Source: Acidithiobacillus sulfuriphilus (GTDB lineage Bacteria > Pseudomonadota > Gammaproteobacteria > Acidithiobacillales > Acidithiobacillaceae). From it: a stretch of 30,625 nucleotides of DNA. The translations under genes and the position numbers were made by a program. The notes under the pieces are model-generated. The model ran no database searches. It worked only from the letters and a program-made list of their open reading frames with translations, and was not told where the DNA came from. Positions 1 to 8,565 of this stretch are shown here, piece by piece. Within the stretch, counting starts at the first letter, position 1. Every line of letters starts with the position of its first letter. The DNA lies in NCBI RefSeq assembly GCF_003721225.1, contig NZ_RIZI01000170.1:1-30625 (forward strand), given 5' to 3'.

Positions 1-941
1 CCACCCGACCCGCCGGACCCGCCAGACCAACTGCTGCCGCGCGTCTGCTGGCTGAGCATCTGGCCCTTGCCATACTGCACCGAACTGCTTTCCGTCTTGG
101 CAAAATCCAGGTCGGCGCTGACGGCCACGCGCACGCCGTTGTGCCCCACCAGCGGGGCGAGGATTTCTTCAATACGACGTTGATATTGGTGTTCGATCTG
201 CCGCTGATAGGCCAACTGGGTGGGCTGCAGGCCGTTGTTCTCGGCATTGGCGTTCGTGGTGAGCAAATCGCCATGCTGGTCCACCACCGTCACACTTTTG
301 TCATCGAGGCCGGGGATGCTGGCCGCCACCAGATGGACGATGCCCGCCACCTGGGCGGGGCTCAGCACCCGCCCCGGATAGAGCTGCAGGAGCACCGAGG
401 CCGTGGGTTTCTCCTGCTCGCTGAGGAATACCGAGGGCTTGGGAATGGCCACATGCACCTTGGCGCTCTCCACCGCCGAGAGGGACTGAATGGTCCGCTC
501 CAGGGAACCTTCCAGGGCGCGCTGGTAGTTTACCTGCTCGACGAACTGACTGGTGCCCAGGGGCTCGTGCTCCAGGAGTTCAAAACCCACCCCGGCGCCC
601 TTGGGCAGGCCCGTGGCGGCCAGCTTCATCCGCGTGGTATAGACCTCGTCACCCGGCACCGCGATCACCTCGCCGCCGTCGGTGATGCGATAGGGGACAT
701 TGAGCTTTTGGAGCTGGGCGATGACCAGACCGCCATCCCGCTCCGAGAGGTTGGTGAAAAGGACTTTGTAGCTCGGCTTGCCGACCCAGAGAAAAGCCAC
801 CACCACGATGGCCAGCAACGCCGCCAGCCCGGCCAGCAGCGCAAAACGCCGGTTGGCGGGGAGTTCCTGCCAACGCGCCTGCATCTGGGCGGCAGCGGTA
901 GCTACCCCCTGCGTCGCTGTTTTTGCCGATTCCGTTGCCAC
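1..941 (-). CDS. fliF: FliF, flagellar MS-ring protein (3' end beyond window)
   Basis: FliF builds the MS ring in the inner membrane, the base on which the export gate, rotor and rod assemble. About 313 N-terminal codons are visible; the gene runs off the left edge, so the C-terminal membrane helix and FliG-binding tail are not seen. After a short polar start comes a membrane helix at about residues 32-54 (LLAGLAALLAIVVVAFLWV), then the ring-building domains, with the family stretches VLFTNLSERDGG, FELLEHEPLGTSQF and VNYQRALEGSLERTI. The GTG start at 941 is chosen because AAGGGGAG lies 9 nt upstream. It follows fliE by 50 bp and should share its sigma-54 promoter. The visible part ends in a Gly/Ser-rich loop. 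Identification is firm. Confidence 0.97.
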   Translation of the reverse strand, partial: MATESAKTATQGVATAAAQMQARWQELPANRRFALLAGLAALLAIVVVAFLWVGKPSYKVLFTNLSERDGGLVIAQLQKLNVPYRITDGGEVIAVPGDEVYTTRMKLAATGLPKGAGVGFELLEHEPLGTSQFVEQVNYQRALEGSLERTIQSLSAVESAKVHVAIPKPSVFLSEQEKPTASVLLQLYPGRVLSPAQVAGIVHLVAASIPGLDDKSVTVVDQHGDLLTTNANAENNGLQPTQLAYQRQIEHQYQRRIEEILAPLVGHNGVRVAVSADLDFAKTESSSVQYGKGQMLSQQTRGSSWSGGSGGSG

Positions 942-991
942 TATCGCCCACTCCCCTTAGCTGCATTCGGGACAAATGCGTCGATCCGATA

Positions 992-1312
992 TCAGGCCTG
1001 AATATTCATGATGTCCTGATAGGCCGAAACCAGCTTATTGCGCACCTGCAGCATGGTCTGAAAGGACAGGTCGGCCTTCTGGCTGGCCACCATCACCTGG
1101 CTGAGGCTCACCGACTTGTCGCCCGTGGAAAACTGCTGCTGCAAGGCATTGGCCGATCCTTGCCGGTCGTTCACCCCGTTCACCAGGGTCTTGAGGGTAT
1201 CGGCAAAGTCGGCGGGCGCGGCAGTGGCGCCGCGCGCGGCCGTTTGTCCCTGGGCCTGATCGGCCAAGGCGCGTAACTGTGTCAGCAAAGCATCCAGTCC
1301 ATCGACATTCAT
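992..1312 (-). CDS. fliE: FliE, MS ring-rod junction protein
   Basis: FliE is the small adaptor that joins the MS ring to the rod and is among the first proteins secreted. The protein (106 aa from the ATG at 1312) shows the family C-terminal helix: SLSQVMVASQKADLSF followed by QTMLQVRNKLVSAYQDIMNI. A GTG at 1318 in the same frame would add two residues; neither start has a strong Shine-Dalgarno sequence. The gene sits just below a good sigma-54 promoter (1353-1367) and directly upstream of fliF, the usual fliEF order. It heads an operon that continues beyond the window. Confidence 0.95.
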   Translation of the reverse strand: MNVDGLDALLTQLRALADQAQGQTAARGATAAPADFADTLKTLVNGVNDRQGSANALQQQFSTGDKSVSLSQVMVASQKADLSFQTMLQVRNKLVSAYQDIMNIQA

Positions 1313-1352
1313 GACCACACCCGCCTACGCAAAACATCCATGCATAAATTAA

Positions 1353-1367
1353 GCAAAAATCAGGCCT
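1353..1367 (-). promoter_or_regulatory. Sigma-54 promoter of fliEF
   Basis: Read on the minus strand, the site is AGGCCTGATTTTTGC followed by T. GG and GC are separated by exactly 10 nt, and the -12 half is the consensus TTGCT. It lies about 35 nt upstream of fliE and just after the flrC stop, so it makes fliE the start of a new transcript. FlrA or FlrC encoded next door would be the expected activator (inference). Confidence 0.75.
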
Positions 1368-1375
1368 GACCCCCT

Positions 1376-2716
1376 TCAGATCAGGTCCAGCCCCGCCTCG
1401 CGAAAGCGCTGCAGCTTGTGACGCAAAGTCCGCGGACTAATCCCCAGGCGCTGCGCCGCCAGCGTCCGGGAGCCGGCGCTTTGCGCCAATGCCTGGGCGA
1501 TGAGCCCGCGCTCGCTCTGCAAGCGGGCGTCCTCCAGGGCGCTCCCCGTACCGTCGTCCGTGACCGGTCCCGGCTCCGGGGAGGACGCCGTTATCCCCAG
1601 ATGGGTCACCGTGATTTCGCCGCCATTCGCCATGATAACGGCACGTTGCAGGCAATTCTCCAATTCCCGCACGTTACCCGGCCAGCGCCAGGCCAGCAAG
1701 GCGTCTTGGGCAGCCTGACTCAGGCGCGGGAGCGTGCTGATGCCCAGCAAAGGCCCCTGGCGGCGCAAAAACCGTTGGGCCAGCACTGGGATATCCGCCC
1801 GGCGCTCGCGCAAGGGGGGGATATGAATGGGAAAGACGTTCAGGCGGTAAAAGAGATCCTCGCGCAAGCGGCCGTTGCCCACGGCCTCCTGCAAGTCGCG
1901 GTTGCTGGTGGCGATGACGCGCAAATCCAGACGGATACTGCGCCGCCCCCCCACCCGCTCCAGTTCCCGCTCCTGCAAGACCCGCAACAATTTGGCCTGG
2001 AGGCCGGCGGCCATTTCCGTCACCTCGTCGAGGAGCAGGGTACCCCCTTGGGCCTGCTCGAACTTGCCGGGGCTGGCTTGGGTAGCGCCGGTAAAGGCGC
2101 CCTTTTCATGGCCGAAGAGGGTCGCCTCCAGGAGCGACTCGGGTATGGCGGCGCAATTCACGGCCACGAAAGGTCCCTGGGCCCGTTTCCCGTGTTGATG
2201 GACGTAGCGCGCCAGGACCTCCTTCCCTACTCCGCTCTCTCCCGTCAACATCACCGAGGCATCGGTGCCGGCCACGCGCCGCGCCAGATCCAGGGTGGTG
2301 ACCATGGCGGCAGACTCCGCGACCGGTTCGCCGTCATCCGAAGGACGCGGCTGCGCGTAGTGCGCCACTTTTTGCAGCAGGAGGTCAGCCGAAAAGGGCT
2401 TGACCAGGTAGTCCACTGCCCCCCCCTGCAGGGCCACCACCGCCTCCTGAACCGTACCCCAGGCCGTCATCATCAGGACCGGCGGGACGCCGCTGCGCCC
2501 TCCCAGTGCCCGTAACAGGGCATAACCATCCATGGGCGCCATCTGCACGTCGCTGATGATCATATCGAAGGGTGCCGCCGCCAGCATCGCCAGGGCCTCG
2601 CCACCATCATGGGCCCAACGCACGCCATAGCCGTTGTCCTCCAGGGCATCCTGCAAGGCCTCGGCCAGGGGCTCGTCGTCTTCCACCAAGAGCAGTCGTG
2701 GATGGTAACCGGTCAT
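1376..2716 (-). CDS. flrC: FlrC/FleR-type sigma-54-dependent response regulator
   Basis: FlrC, once phosphorylated by FlrB, opens sigma-54 promoters of hook and basal-body genes. The 446-aa protein has three parts. The receiver domain (about 1-120) has acidic residues D13/D14, phospho-acceptor D56 (MIISDVQM) and K106 (YLVKP). The AAA+ domain (about 135-375) has Walker A GESGVGKE at 159-166, the sigma-54 contact motif GAFTGA at 206-211, and Walker B LLLDE at 227-231. The C-terminal Fis-type helix-turn-helix spans about 405-440. All catalytic motifs are intact. The start codon overlaps the flrB stop (ATGA), so the pair is translationally coupled; a clear AAGGAGAGG precedes it. It could also be called fleR; I use the Vibrio name because of the neighbours. 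Confidence 0.95.
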   Translation of the reverse strand: MTGYHPRLLLVEDDEPLAEALQDALEDNGYGVRWAHDGGEALAMLAAAPFDMIISDVQMAPMDGYALLRALGGRSGVPPVLMMTAWGTVQEAVVALQGGAVDYLVKPFSADLLLQKVAHYAQPRPSDDGEPVAESAAMVTTLDLARRVAGTDASVMLTGESGVGKEVLARYVHQHGKRAQGPFVAVNCAAIPESLLEATLFGHEKGAFTGATQASPGKFEQAQGGTLLLDEVTEMAAGLQAKLLRVLQERELERVGGRRSIRLDLRVIATSNRDLQEAVGNGRLREDLFYRLNVFPIHIPPLRERRADIPVLAQRFLRRQGPLLGISTLPRLSQAAQDALLAWRWPGNVRELENCLQRAVIMANGGEITVTHLGITASSPEPGPVTDDGTGSALEDARLQSERGLIAQALAQSAGSRTLAAQRLGISPRTLRHKLQRFREAGLDLI

Positions 2717-3924
2717 TTCCTCTCCTTGTCCTCTGCCAGGGCGCCGCTAGCCAAGGCCTGTGGCGCTTTCCAGATAGGCACCTGCAACACCAGACTCGCC
2801 CCTGCGACAGCTTCCCCATCGACCCCCAGGCTGCCCCCCATGGCTACCACAAAATCGCGGGCGATGGCCAAGCCCAAGCCCGTACCGTCGCGCCGGGTGG
2901 TGTAAAAGGGCGTGAAGATGCGCTCCTGGTCTACCGTAGCAATTCCCGGGCCTTGATCGCGAACCACGATGGCAATCACGTCATCCTCGGGCCCGCGCAA
3001 ATCCGCCGTTACCGTGCTGCCCTCGGGGCTGAATTGCAGGGCGTTGTGCAGCAGGTTGGCGATCACGCTGACCCAGGCCGCTTGACTCCCGGGCAGGGCG
3101 AGTTCGTTTCCCAAGACAGGAAGGATCAAAGTGACGTTTTTTTGACGGAATAAGGAATCAAATTCTTGACGCAATTCTCCAAAAATTCTCTGCAACGTCA
3201 CCGATCCCGCTTCCTGTTCCGCGCCGCGCAAAAAACGCAGCATGGCATCGATGGTGGCATCCAGATGCTGCAAGCGCTCCATGGCGCGCCGTTGCTGCCG
3301 GGCAAAGCGTTCCGCCTCGGCGCCAAAGCGCAATTGCGATACCGAGAGCAGGGCGGCTGCCAGGGGGGTACGCAGTTGATGGGCCAGACCGGCCATGGTG
3401 GCACCCATGGCCGCTAGACGCTCGCGGCGCTGCGCCGATTCCTCCCGGGCATGGGCGGCCGTCACATCCTGGAGCAGGATGATCTGGCCGCTGTCTCCCG
3501 GCAGCGCGTTCACGGCCACCGTCAGCCGCAGTTCCACCCCGTTGGCGGCCTGCAATACCCACTCGCTCTTACCCCCCGCCAGATGGGCGGCGGAGACCTG
3601 GCGCCAGTTTTGCCCGCGCAAATCCGCGCCAAGGATACGCCAGGCTTCGGGGTTCATGTCGATGATCCGGCCCTGCCCATCCAGGACCAGAACGGCGCCG
3701 GGGAGCATTTCCAGGAGCGTGGCCAGGCGCTGGCGCATGCACTCCTTGGCGGCGAGTTCGTCCGTCAGGCGGCCATTGGCCTCCGCCAGCTCGGCGTTGA
3801 GCCGCCGCACCTCTTCCTGCAAGGCCGCATAGGCCCCGCTCAACTCCCGGGAAGCCTCGTTGAAGAGGGAAAAGGCCTCCATCAGGGCCGCGGCGTCCGG
3901 GATCCCGCCACCCTCGTCCTTCAC
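2713..3924 (-). CDS. flrB: FlrB/FleS-type flagellar sensor histidine kinase
   Basis: This soluble kinase phosphorylates FlrC. The 403-aa protein has no membrane segment. A coiled coil at about 28-70 precedes a PAS domain at about 70-155 ([18 protein letters not shown]). The phospho-acceptor His182 is in [11 protein letters not shown], the family H-box. The ATPase domain has the N box NLLHNAL at 290-296, DQGPGI at 323-328 and GTGLGLA at 347-353. It starts with GTG inside the flrA stop (GTGA) and its own stop overlaps the flrC ATG, so flrA, flrB and flrC form one tightly coupled unit. The signal sensed by FlrB/FleS proteins is probably internal, linked to basal-body completion; that is family knowledge and is not visible here. 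Confidence 0.94.
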   Translation of the reverse strand: MKDEGGGIPDAAALMEAFSLFNEASRELSGAYAALQEEVRRLNAELAEANGRLTDELAAKECMRQRLATLLEMLPGAVLVLDGQGRIIDMNPEAWRILGADLRGQNWRQVSAAHLAGGKSEWVLQAANGVELRLTVAVNALPGDSGQIILLQDVTAAHAREESAQRRERLAAMGATMAGLAHQLRTPLAAALLSVSQLRFGAEAERFARQQRRAMERLQHLDATIDAMLRFLRGAEQEAGSVTLQRIFGELRQEFDSLFRQKNVTLILPVLGNELALPGSQAAWVSVIANLLHNALQFSPEGSTVTADLRGPEDDVIAIVVRDQGPGIATVDQERIFTPFYTTRRDGTGLGLAIARDFVVAMGGSLGVDGEAVAGASLVLQVPIWKAPQALASGALAEDKERK

Positions 3925-5045
3925 CCGCCCAACCCTTCCCGGCGCCCATCACCGGCATATTTTTTGAGTTTTTCCACCAGGGTAGTGCGGCGCAAGCCGA
4001 GGCGCTGGGCGGCCCGCGCCACCACCTGATCGCTCTCGGCCATGGCCTGGGCAATCAAGGCCTGCTCGATGTCTTCGAGATGGAGCTTGAGATCAAAGGG
4101 CCCCGCCGGCAACAGCGCCAAGGGCTCGGCCCAGACCTGCGCGAGGCTGCGGCGCTCATCCTCCGGATCATCCGGATCATCCGCCACGGACGCAGCGGGA
4201 CGATAGCGGGGGGGCAGATCGGCGACGCCCACCTGCTGTCCGGGATAAAGGATCGTCAAGCGTTCGACGAGATTTTGCAACTCACGCACATTGCCCGGCC
4301 AGGGATAGGTTTGGAGGGCTTGGTGGATCTCGTCGTCCAAATAGACCCGTTCGCGCCCCTGCGCGCTGAGACTGGCGAGAAAATGCTCGGCGAGCAGCGG
4401 GACATCCTCGCAACGGGCCCGCAGGGGCGGCACCTCGATGGGAAAGACATTGAGCCGATAATAGAGATCTTCCCGAAACAGCCCATCGCCCATGCGCTGC
4501 TCCAGATCGCGATGGGTCGCCGCCACGACCCGTACATCGGCGTGGATGGTCTGGCTCCCGCCGACGCGCTCAAAGCGCCGTTCCTGCAGAATCCGCAACA
4601 GTTTGACCTGCATCTGCGCGCTCATCTCGGCGATCTCGTCGAGGAAGAGCGTACCCCCCTGGGCCAACTCAAAACGCCCCTTGCGGCTGACCACCGCACC
4701 GGTGAAGGCGCCCTTTTCGTGGCCAAAGAGCTCACTTTCCATCAGTTCGGCGGGGATGGCGCCACAGTTCAGGGCCACAAAGGGTCCCTCCCTACGGGGC
4801 GACAGGCGATGCACGCAACGCGCCACCAACTCCTTGCCCGACCCCGACTCTCCGAGAATGAGCACCGTGCTGTCCGTCCCGGCCACCCGTTCCGCCAAGC
4901 GTGCCACGGCGGCCAGGGCCGCGCTCCGGCCTTGCAGTGCGCAGCAATGGCGGGCCGAAGATTCCGCCTCTCCAGCGCGAACGGCGCGTTCCAAGGCCGC
5001 CGCATTATCCAAACCAAACCTCCGGCTGCGTTGGCCAGATCCCAT
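3921..5045 (-). CDS. flrA: FlrA/FleQ-type master flagellar regulator, short N-terminus
   Basis: This is a sigma-54-dependent activator at the top of the flagellar cascade. The AAA+ domain has Walker A GESGSGKE at 65-72, GAFTGA at 112-117 and Walker B LFLDE at 133-137. The C-terminal end ([13 protein letters not shown], then VVARAAQRL and [12 protein letters not shown]) closely matches the Fis-type domain of Pseudomonas FleQ, which settles orthology. Two features are odd. Only about 40 residues precede the AAA+ domain where FleQ has a receiver-like domain of about 120-140 residues, and the FleQ LFRS c-di-GMP contact is replaced by a sequence reading HCCALQG. An in-frame TGA lies three codons before the first ATG, so no longer start is possible in this frame. 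The ATG at 5045 has only a weak ribosome-binding site. A 9-bp tandem repeat at about 4161-4181 encodes the acidic DDPDDPED linker. Confidence 0.9.
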   Translation of the reverse strand: MGSGQRSRRFGLDNAAALERAVRAGEAESSARHCCALQGRSAALAAVARLAERVAGTDSTVLILGESGSGKELVARCVHRLSPRREGPFVALNCGAIPAELMESELFGHEKGAFTGAVVSRKGRFELAQGGTLFLDEIAEMSAQMQVKLLRILQERRFERVGGSQTIHADVRVVAATHRDLEQRMGDGLFREDLYYRLNVFPIEVPPLRARCEDVPLLAEHFLASLSAQGRERVYLDDEIHQALQTYPWPGNVRELQNLVERLTILYPGQQVGVADLPPRYRPAASVADDPDDPEDERRSLAQVWAEPLALLPAGPFDLKLHLEDIEQALIAQAMAESDQVVARAAQRLGLRRTTLVEKLKKYAGDGRREGLGG

Positions 5046-5153
5046 ACCGTTTCATTTTTTATCCCTATTCATCGCCCGGACTGACAGCCATGGCGGCGGA
5101 AGCGCCACGAATCGTGATCATCGCCTCTATATCTCGCATGGGCAACTCTGGTG

Positions 5154-5708
5154 CTAACCAACCGGGTCGGTTCTCTGGCGGCTACGCGCCACTTCACGGC
5201 GATGATGACGAAAGATTAGTCGATCCAGGCTTTCCTGCACATGCCTATCCAGGTGAAAGTGCAATTGACACCAGATACCCCCTTGGCCGGGGGTGCCTGC
5301 CTGCATGACTCCGGGGAGGATCAAGGGCATGGCAATACGGGGGCGCAGGAAAAGCGCCAGACAGCAGCGCTCACCGACGGCCGGGAAAGGGGCCGGATCA
5401 TTGCAGCACCAACGGATATATTGACCGCCCAGCACGCAGGGATAAACGGGCGGGGCGGGCTCCAGGCCCTTGAGCCCGGCGCTGACCAGCAAAAGGAGGA
5501 GATCCACCTTGGTCTCCAGCCCCCCCATGGCCTCCTTGCCCTCTTCCTCGCCACCGCCGGCCTTGTCATCCATCAGGAGCAGGGCGCGCAATAGCGTCCA
5601 GTTATCGGCCATCACCGCCGTCATGACCGATTCATCTTCGGGCCATGGCGCAGGGCGCAGCGGCAGATTGCCGCGCAAGACTACCGGGTTCTCATCGAAG
5701 TCGTCCAT
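5154..5708 (-). CDS. Atypical (tPilZ-like) PilZ protein, candidate c-di-GMP receptor
   Basis: The 184-aa protein is not a classical PilZ: I see no RxxxR pair before the barrel. It resembles the tetrameric PilZ type known from Xanthomonas. An N-terminal helical segment ending in GGLETKVDLLLLLVSAGL would form the oligomerisation helix, a beta-rich part follows (about 90-150), and the end RLIFRHHRREVARSRQ matches a tail I recall from such proteins. It lies between flrA and fliS, so a role in c-di-GMP control of flagella is likely but inferred. The stop is 108 bp before flrA. The ATG at 5708 follows a G-rich stretch (GGGGGGAGG) with very short spacing. Family assignment is from memory of motifs only. 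Confidence 0.6.
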   Translation of the reverse strand: MDDFDENPVVLRGNLPLRPAPWPEDESVMTAVMADNWTLLRALLLMDDKAGGGEEEGKEAMGGLETKVDLLLLLVSAGLKGLEPAPPVYPCVLGGQYIRWCCNDPAPFPAVGERCCLALFLRPRIAMPLILPGVMQAGTPGQGGIWCQLHFHLDRHVQESLDRLIFRHHRREVARSRQRTDPVG

Positions 5709-5750
5709 CCTCCCCCCTATGGGCGGGGAGGCGTTGCGCCAGACGATACG

Positions 5751-6128
5751 TCAGGCGCGGTCGAGCAAACCCTGCCAGGCGTCGCGCAAATCCTCCACCA
5801 CCGGCCGACAGGCGTCCAGTGCCTGCAGGTCATCGAAGATATTGGCTTGTGCCAGATGATTTAGCAAGAATCGATACAGACCGTCGAGATTGACGGCGAT
5901 CTCGCCGCCCTGCTCGTAATCCAGGCTGGCCAGGAGATGGGCGGCGATCTGGTAGGCCTTGTCCATGGACTGGGCCTTGGTGCTGAGATCTCCCGCCAGG
6001 ATGGCCGTGCGCGCCCGGCGCAGGTATTCCAGGATTCCCTCCAGCCCCAACAGGACGAGGCGATCCGCCGATGCCCCCTGGGCGCCCACCTGACGGTAGG
6101 CCTGCATGGCCGCTGCTGCTACGCTCAT
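5751..6128 (-). CDS. fliS: FliS, flagellin export chaperone
   Basis: FliS binds the C-terminus of flagellin in the cytoplasm, prevents early polymerisation and delivers it to the export gate. The 125-aa, all-helical protein shows family features: the AYRQV start, RLVLLGLEGILEYLRRARTAI, then helices around AYQIAAHLLASLDYEQGG and NLDGLYRFLLNHLAQANI. The ATG at 6128 is preferred to longer in-frame starts because AGGAG lies 8 nt upstream and an upstream extension would run into fliD. It is 16 bp downstream of fliD in the flaG-fliD-fliS group. FliS is also expected to compete or cooperate with FliW (encoded at 27729) for flagellin. Confidence 0.95.
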   Translation of the reverse strand: MSVAAAAMQAYRQVGAQGASADRLVLLGLEGILEYLRRARTAILAGDLSTKAQSMDKAYQIAAHLLASLDYEQGGEIAVNLDGLYRFLLNHLAQANIFDDLQALDACRPVVEDLRDAWQGLLDRA

Positions 6129-6144
6129 AAGGTTTGCTCCTGCA

Positions 6145-8073
6145 TCAACCGCTGGTGGAAGTGGATCCGGTGGAGAAGAAGGCATTGATATATTGCCCCA
6201 CCGACTGCAACTGCGAGAGCTGGCTCTGCATGGCCGCAAACTGCTGGGTCAACAGCGCCGTCTGATTTTGCGCCGAAAGCTGCAACTGGGCGATCTGGGC
6301 GTTGAGGCCGCTGATGGTCTGGTTCAGGCCATTCTGGGCGGCGGCGACAAAGCCGCTCTGGGTGTTGAGGGACTGGCTGAGGAGGCTGTTCATCTGCTGA
6401 TAGAGCCCCTGGCTGACGGTCACCGTCCCAAGATTGCCCGGCGTCTGACCGGTGATCTGCAGTTGCAGGCCCAGGGCCGATCCCGGACCGGTCACCGTCA
6501 GGTTCTGAGCTGATCCGCTGGTGCTCTGACCGTTCACCGTCCCGGCCACGTCCGTCCCGGAGGCGCTCAGGCTGCTCGTACCGATACCCGTACCGCCGCT
6601 CCCCGCCGCCACGTTGGAAAGCACGCTAAAATTCTGGGTACTGCCATAGGCCGTGGACTGCAACTCCAGGGTGCCGTTGTTGTTGATGGCCTGCAGGCCG
6701 GTGACGCTGGCCTGGGTAAGGGTGTCGTTGATGGTCGCCACGATGGCGCTGATACTGCTGCCCGAAGCGAGACTGACCGCTACCGTGCTGCTGCCGGAAG
6801 TGATGCTCAGGGTTTCGTTCTGGGCGATCCCCCCGGAGGGGACGGCACTGCTGGCCAGGATCATGGCCTGGGTGGCGGTCTGGGTCACGTTGATGGCATA
6901 GGTGCCGGCCTGGGTGGTGTTGCTGGCGCTGACATACTGGGCATTGGCATTGGTGGTGCTGCCCACTTGGCCAAAGAGCCCGGCCACGGTGGTAAAGTTG
7001 CTGTTGAGGGCGGTGTTCAAGGTGCCCGTATTGAGATTGATGGTGCCGCTGCTGGTGAGCCCCAGGCCGACACTACCCAAGGAGTTATAGGCACTACCCG
7101 ATGCCACCCCCACCCCTTGCCCGGAAATGAGATCCAGCAACTGGGTGCGCAGGTTCTGCACCGAGGCATCCCCCAGGAGCGGCCCGCCCTGCTGGGTGGA
7201 GGGATTCCAGGCGGTAAGCTGGTTGATGGTGGTCATGGTCTGGTTGAAGGCGGTGGTAAAACCCTGCACCGCGCTGACGAATGCCGAGTTGCTCGCCGTC
7301 ACCTGGATGGTGGCCGAGCCGCTGGCCTGGAGGAGGTTGAGGCTGACTCCGGGGATGGCCCCCGAGAGGGTGTTGGTACTGCTGCTGATGGCCAGTCCGT
7401 TGATGCTGGCGGCGGCGTTCTGGGCGGCCTGGCTCAGACTCATGCCCCCCGACGCCCCGCTGCTGTAGCTGAGACTGCCCAGGCTCCCCGTAGCCCCGCT
7501 GACCGCCACGGTAAAGGCGCTGCCCGACCCGGTGTTGTTCCCCGTCAGGGTCAGGCGGTAGCCGGTGCCGTCATAGACGACGGCGGCGTTGACGCCGGCG
7601 TTGGCATTGTTGATGGCGGCGGCAATCCCGTTGAGGCTGTTGTTGGTGGAGTTGATATTCACATTGGTCACCGCCCCGCTCCCCACCTGCACCTGCAGGG
7701 TCCCGGTGCCGATGGCCGTATTGACCGCACTGCTGAAATCCTGGGAATAAATGCTTTGGGATTGGGCGAGAACGATGTTGCTGAGGCTGTAGCTGCCCGC
7801 CGGGGCATTGGCCGTGACCGTGGCGTTGACCGCCGAGGTGTTGCCCACCGACACGCTGCGATTATTGGTATTGTCGAGATTCTGCAGGCCCGACAGGGAG
7901 GACTGCAGGCTGGAGAGGCTGCTCTGCAGGGTCCCCCAGGCGCTCAGGGTGGTCTGCACCGACTGGCCCTGGTTTTGCAGCAGGGTAATGGGTTGCTGAT
8001 AGGCGGCACTGAGGTTGCTGATCAACTGCTGGACATTGATGCCGCTGACCAGGCCCGACAGGGATACCGACAT
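6145..8073 (-). CDS. fliD: FliD, filament cap (hook-associated protein 2)
   Basis: FliD forms the pentameric cap that guides flagellin subunits at the growing filament tip. The 642-aa protein has the conserved N-terminus (LSGLVSGINVQQLI), a long variable centre, and a C-terminal coiled-coil region (SGLNAQIAQLQLSAQNQ and the following heptads). It is longer than many FliD proteins (about 450-500 aa), with the extra length in the Ser/Thr/Gly/Asn-rich middle. Composition is striking: I count 0 Lys, 3 Arg, 7 Asp, 2 Glu, no Cys and no His. The ATG at 8073 follows GGAGGAG. It lies 40 bp after flaG and should be co-transcribed with it. Confidence 0.96.
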   Translation of the reverse strand: MSVSLSGLVSGINVQQLISNLSAAYQQPITLLQNQGQSVQTTLSAWGTLQSSLSSLQSSLSGLQNLDNTNNRSVSVGNTSAVNATVTANAPAGSYSLSNIVLAQSQSIYSQDFSSAVNTAIGTGTLQVQVGSGAVTNVNINSTNNSLNGIAAAINNANAGVNAAVVYDGTGYRLTLTGNNTGSGSAFTVAVSGATGSLGSLSYSSGASGGMSLSQAAQNAAASINGLAISSSTNTLSGAIPGVSLNLLQASGSATIQVTASNSAFVSAVQGFTTAFNQTMTTINQLTAWNPSTQQGGPLLGDASVQNLRTQLLDLISGQGVGVASGSAYNSLGSVGLGLTSSGTINLNTGTLNTALNSNFTTVAGLFGQVGSTTNANAQYVSASNTTQAGTYAINVTQTATQAMILASSAVPSGGIAQNETLSITSGSSTVAVSLASGSSISAIVATINDTLTQASVTGLQAINNNGTLELQSTAYGSTQNFSVLSNVAAGSGGTGIGTSSLSASGTDVAGTVNGQSTSGSAQNLTVTGPGSALGLQLQITGQTPGNLGTVTVSQGLYQQMNSLLSQSLNTQSGFVAAAQNGLNQTISGLNAQIAQLQLSAQNQTALLTQQFAAMQSQLSQLQSVGQYINAFFSTGSTSTSG

Positions 8074-8113
8074 GGAAGACTCCTCCGCCCATCACGGGCA
8101 CCGATGATCAAAA

Positions 8114-8503
8114 TCAGGCCTTGCTGCTCACCACGCTCCCCGGTGGGAGCGCTGCGCCTGCGCTGCCCTGGGCGCTTTTTACTACTTGATCGGGTGGTGC
8201 GTAATATTGAAAAAATACCTGTTTGGTGACTTTATCCGATAATTTTACGAGAACCTGGCCGGGATGTCCCCCGTTGGGGTCGAGCCCTGCCTGCAGGTCG
8301 ATGGAGGATTTCTGCGCCACCTGATCCTGCAAAGTGCTAATGGCTTTCTGCAAACTTGCTGCCGATACCGCTTTCGCCTCCCCTGGTGACGCCGTAGCCG
8401 CGGATGTCACGGAGCCGGATGCCGGTGCTGCTGGCGTGGATGCAGCCCTATTGGCATTGTTGATGGATGTGGATATGGCCGATGCCAGATGATGAATATC
8501 CAT
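8114..8503 (-). CDS. flaG: FlaG-family protein
   Basis: FlaG proteins are small, usually sit between flagellin and fliD, and influence filament length; their mechanism is not well established. The 129-aa protein has a low-complexity Ala/Ser-rich N-terminal half and a C-terminal half with the family layout: a short helix (LQKAISTLQDQVAQKSS), then a beta hairpin (GQVLVKLSDKVTKQVFFQY) and the closing PPDQVV. Position (flagellin, flaG, fliD) is the strongest support, since sequence conservation in this family is weak. AGGGGG lies 7 nt before the ATG at 8503. Confidence 0.82.
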   Translation of the reverse strand: MDIHHLASAISTSINNANRAASTPAAPASGSVTSAATASPGEAKAVSAASLQKAISTLQDQVAQKSSIDLQAGLDPNGGHPGQVLVKLSDKVTKQVFFQYYAPPDQVVKSAQGSAGAALPPGSVVSSKA

Positions 8504-8524
8504 GACAGCCCCCTATGAATAGAG

Positions 8525-8550
8525 CCCCTCCCGTTGTTATCCGGGAGGGG
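8525..8550 (-). terminator. Hairpin between flagellin and flaG
   Basis: A perfect 9-bp inverted repeat, CCCCTCCCG and CGGGAGGGG, encloses an 8-nt loop, 15 bp after the flagellin stop. It should cap the flagellin mRNA. No run of T follows on the minus strand, so it may be a stabiliser or a leaky attenuator that lets some transcription reach flaG-fliD-fliS, rather than a full intrinsic terminator. Confidence 0.6.
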
Positions 8551-8565
8551 ATTTGCCGACCTGCG

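Noticed and set aside
1634..1641. GCCGTTAT on the minus strand, like the sigma-28 -10 box
   Set aside because: Inside flrC with no -35 box at the right distance and no gene start below it.
5046..5153. Sigma-54-like TGGCGCTTCCGCCGC ahead of flrA
   Set aside because: Spacing fits, but the -12 half is CCGC, not TTGC, and top-level regulators of this type are usually not sigma-54-dependent.
6967..8229. Plus-strand open frame of 420 codons
   Set aside because: Antisense to fliD; Gly/Ala/Gly-Gln repeats reflect the reversed low-complexity codons, with no ribosome-binding site.
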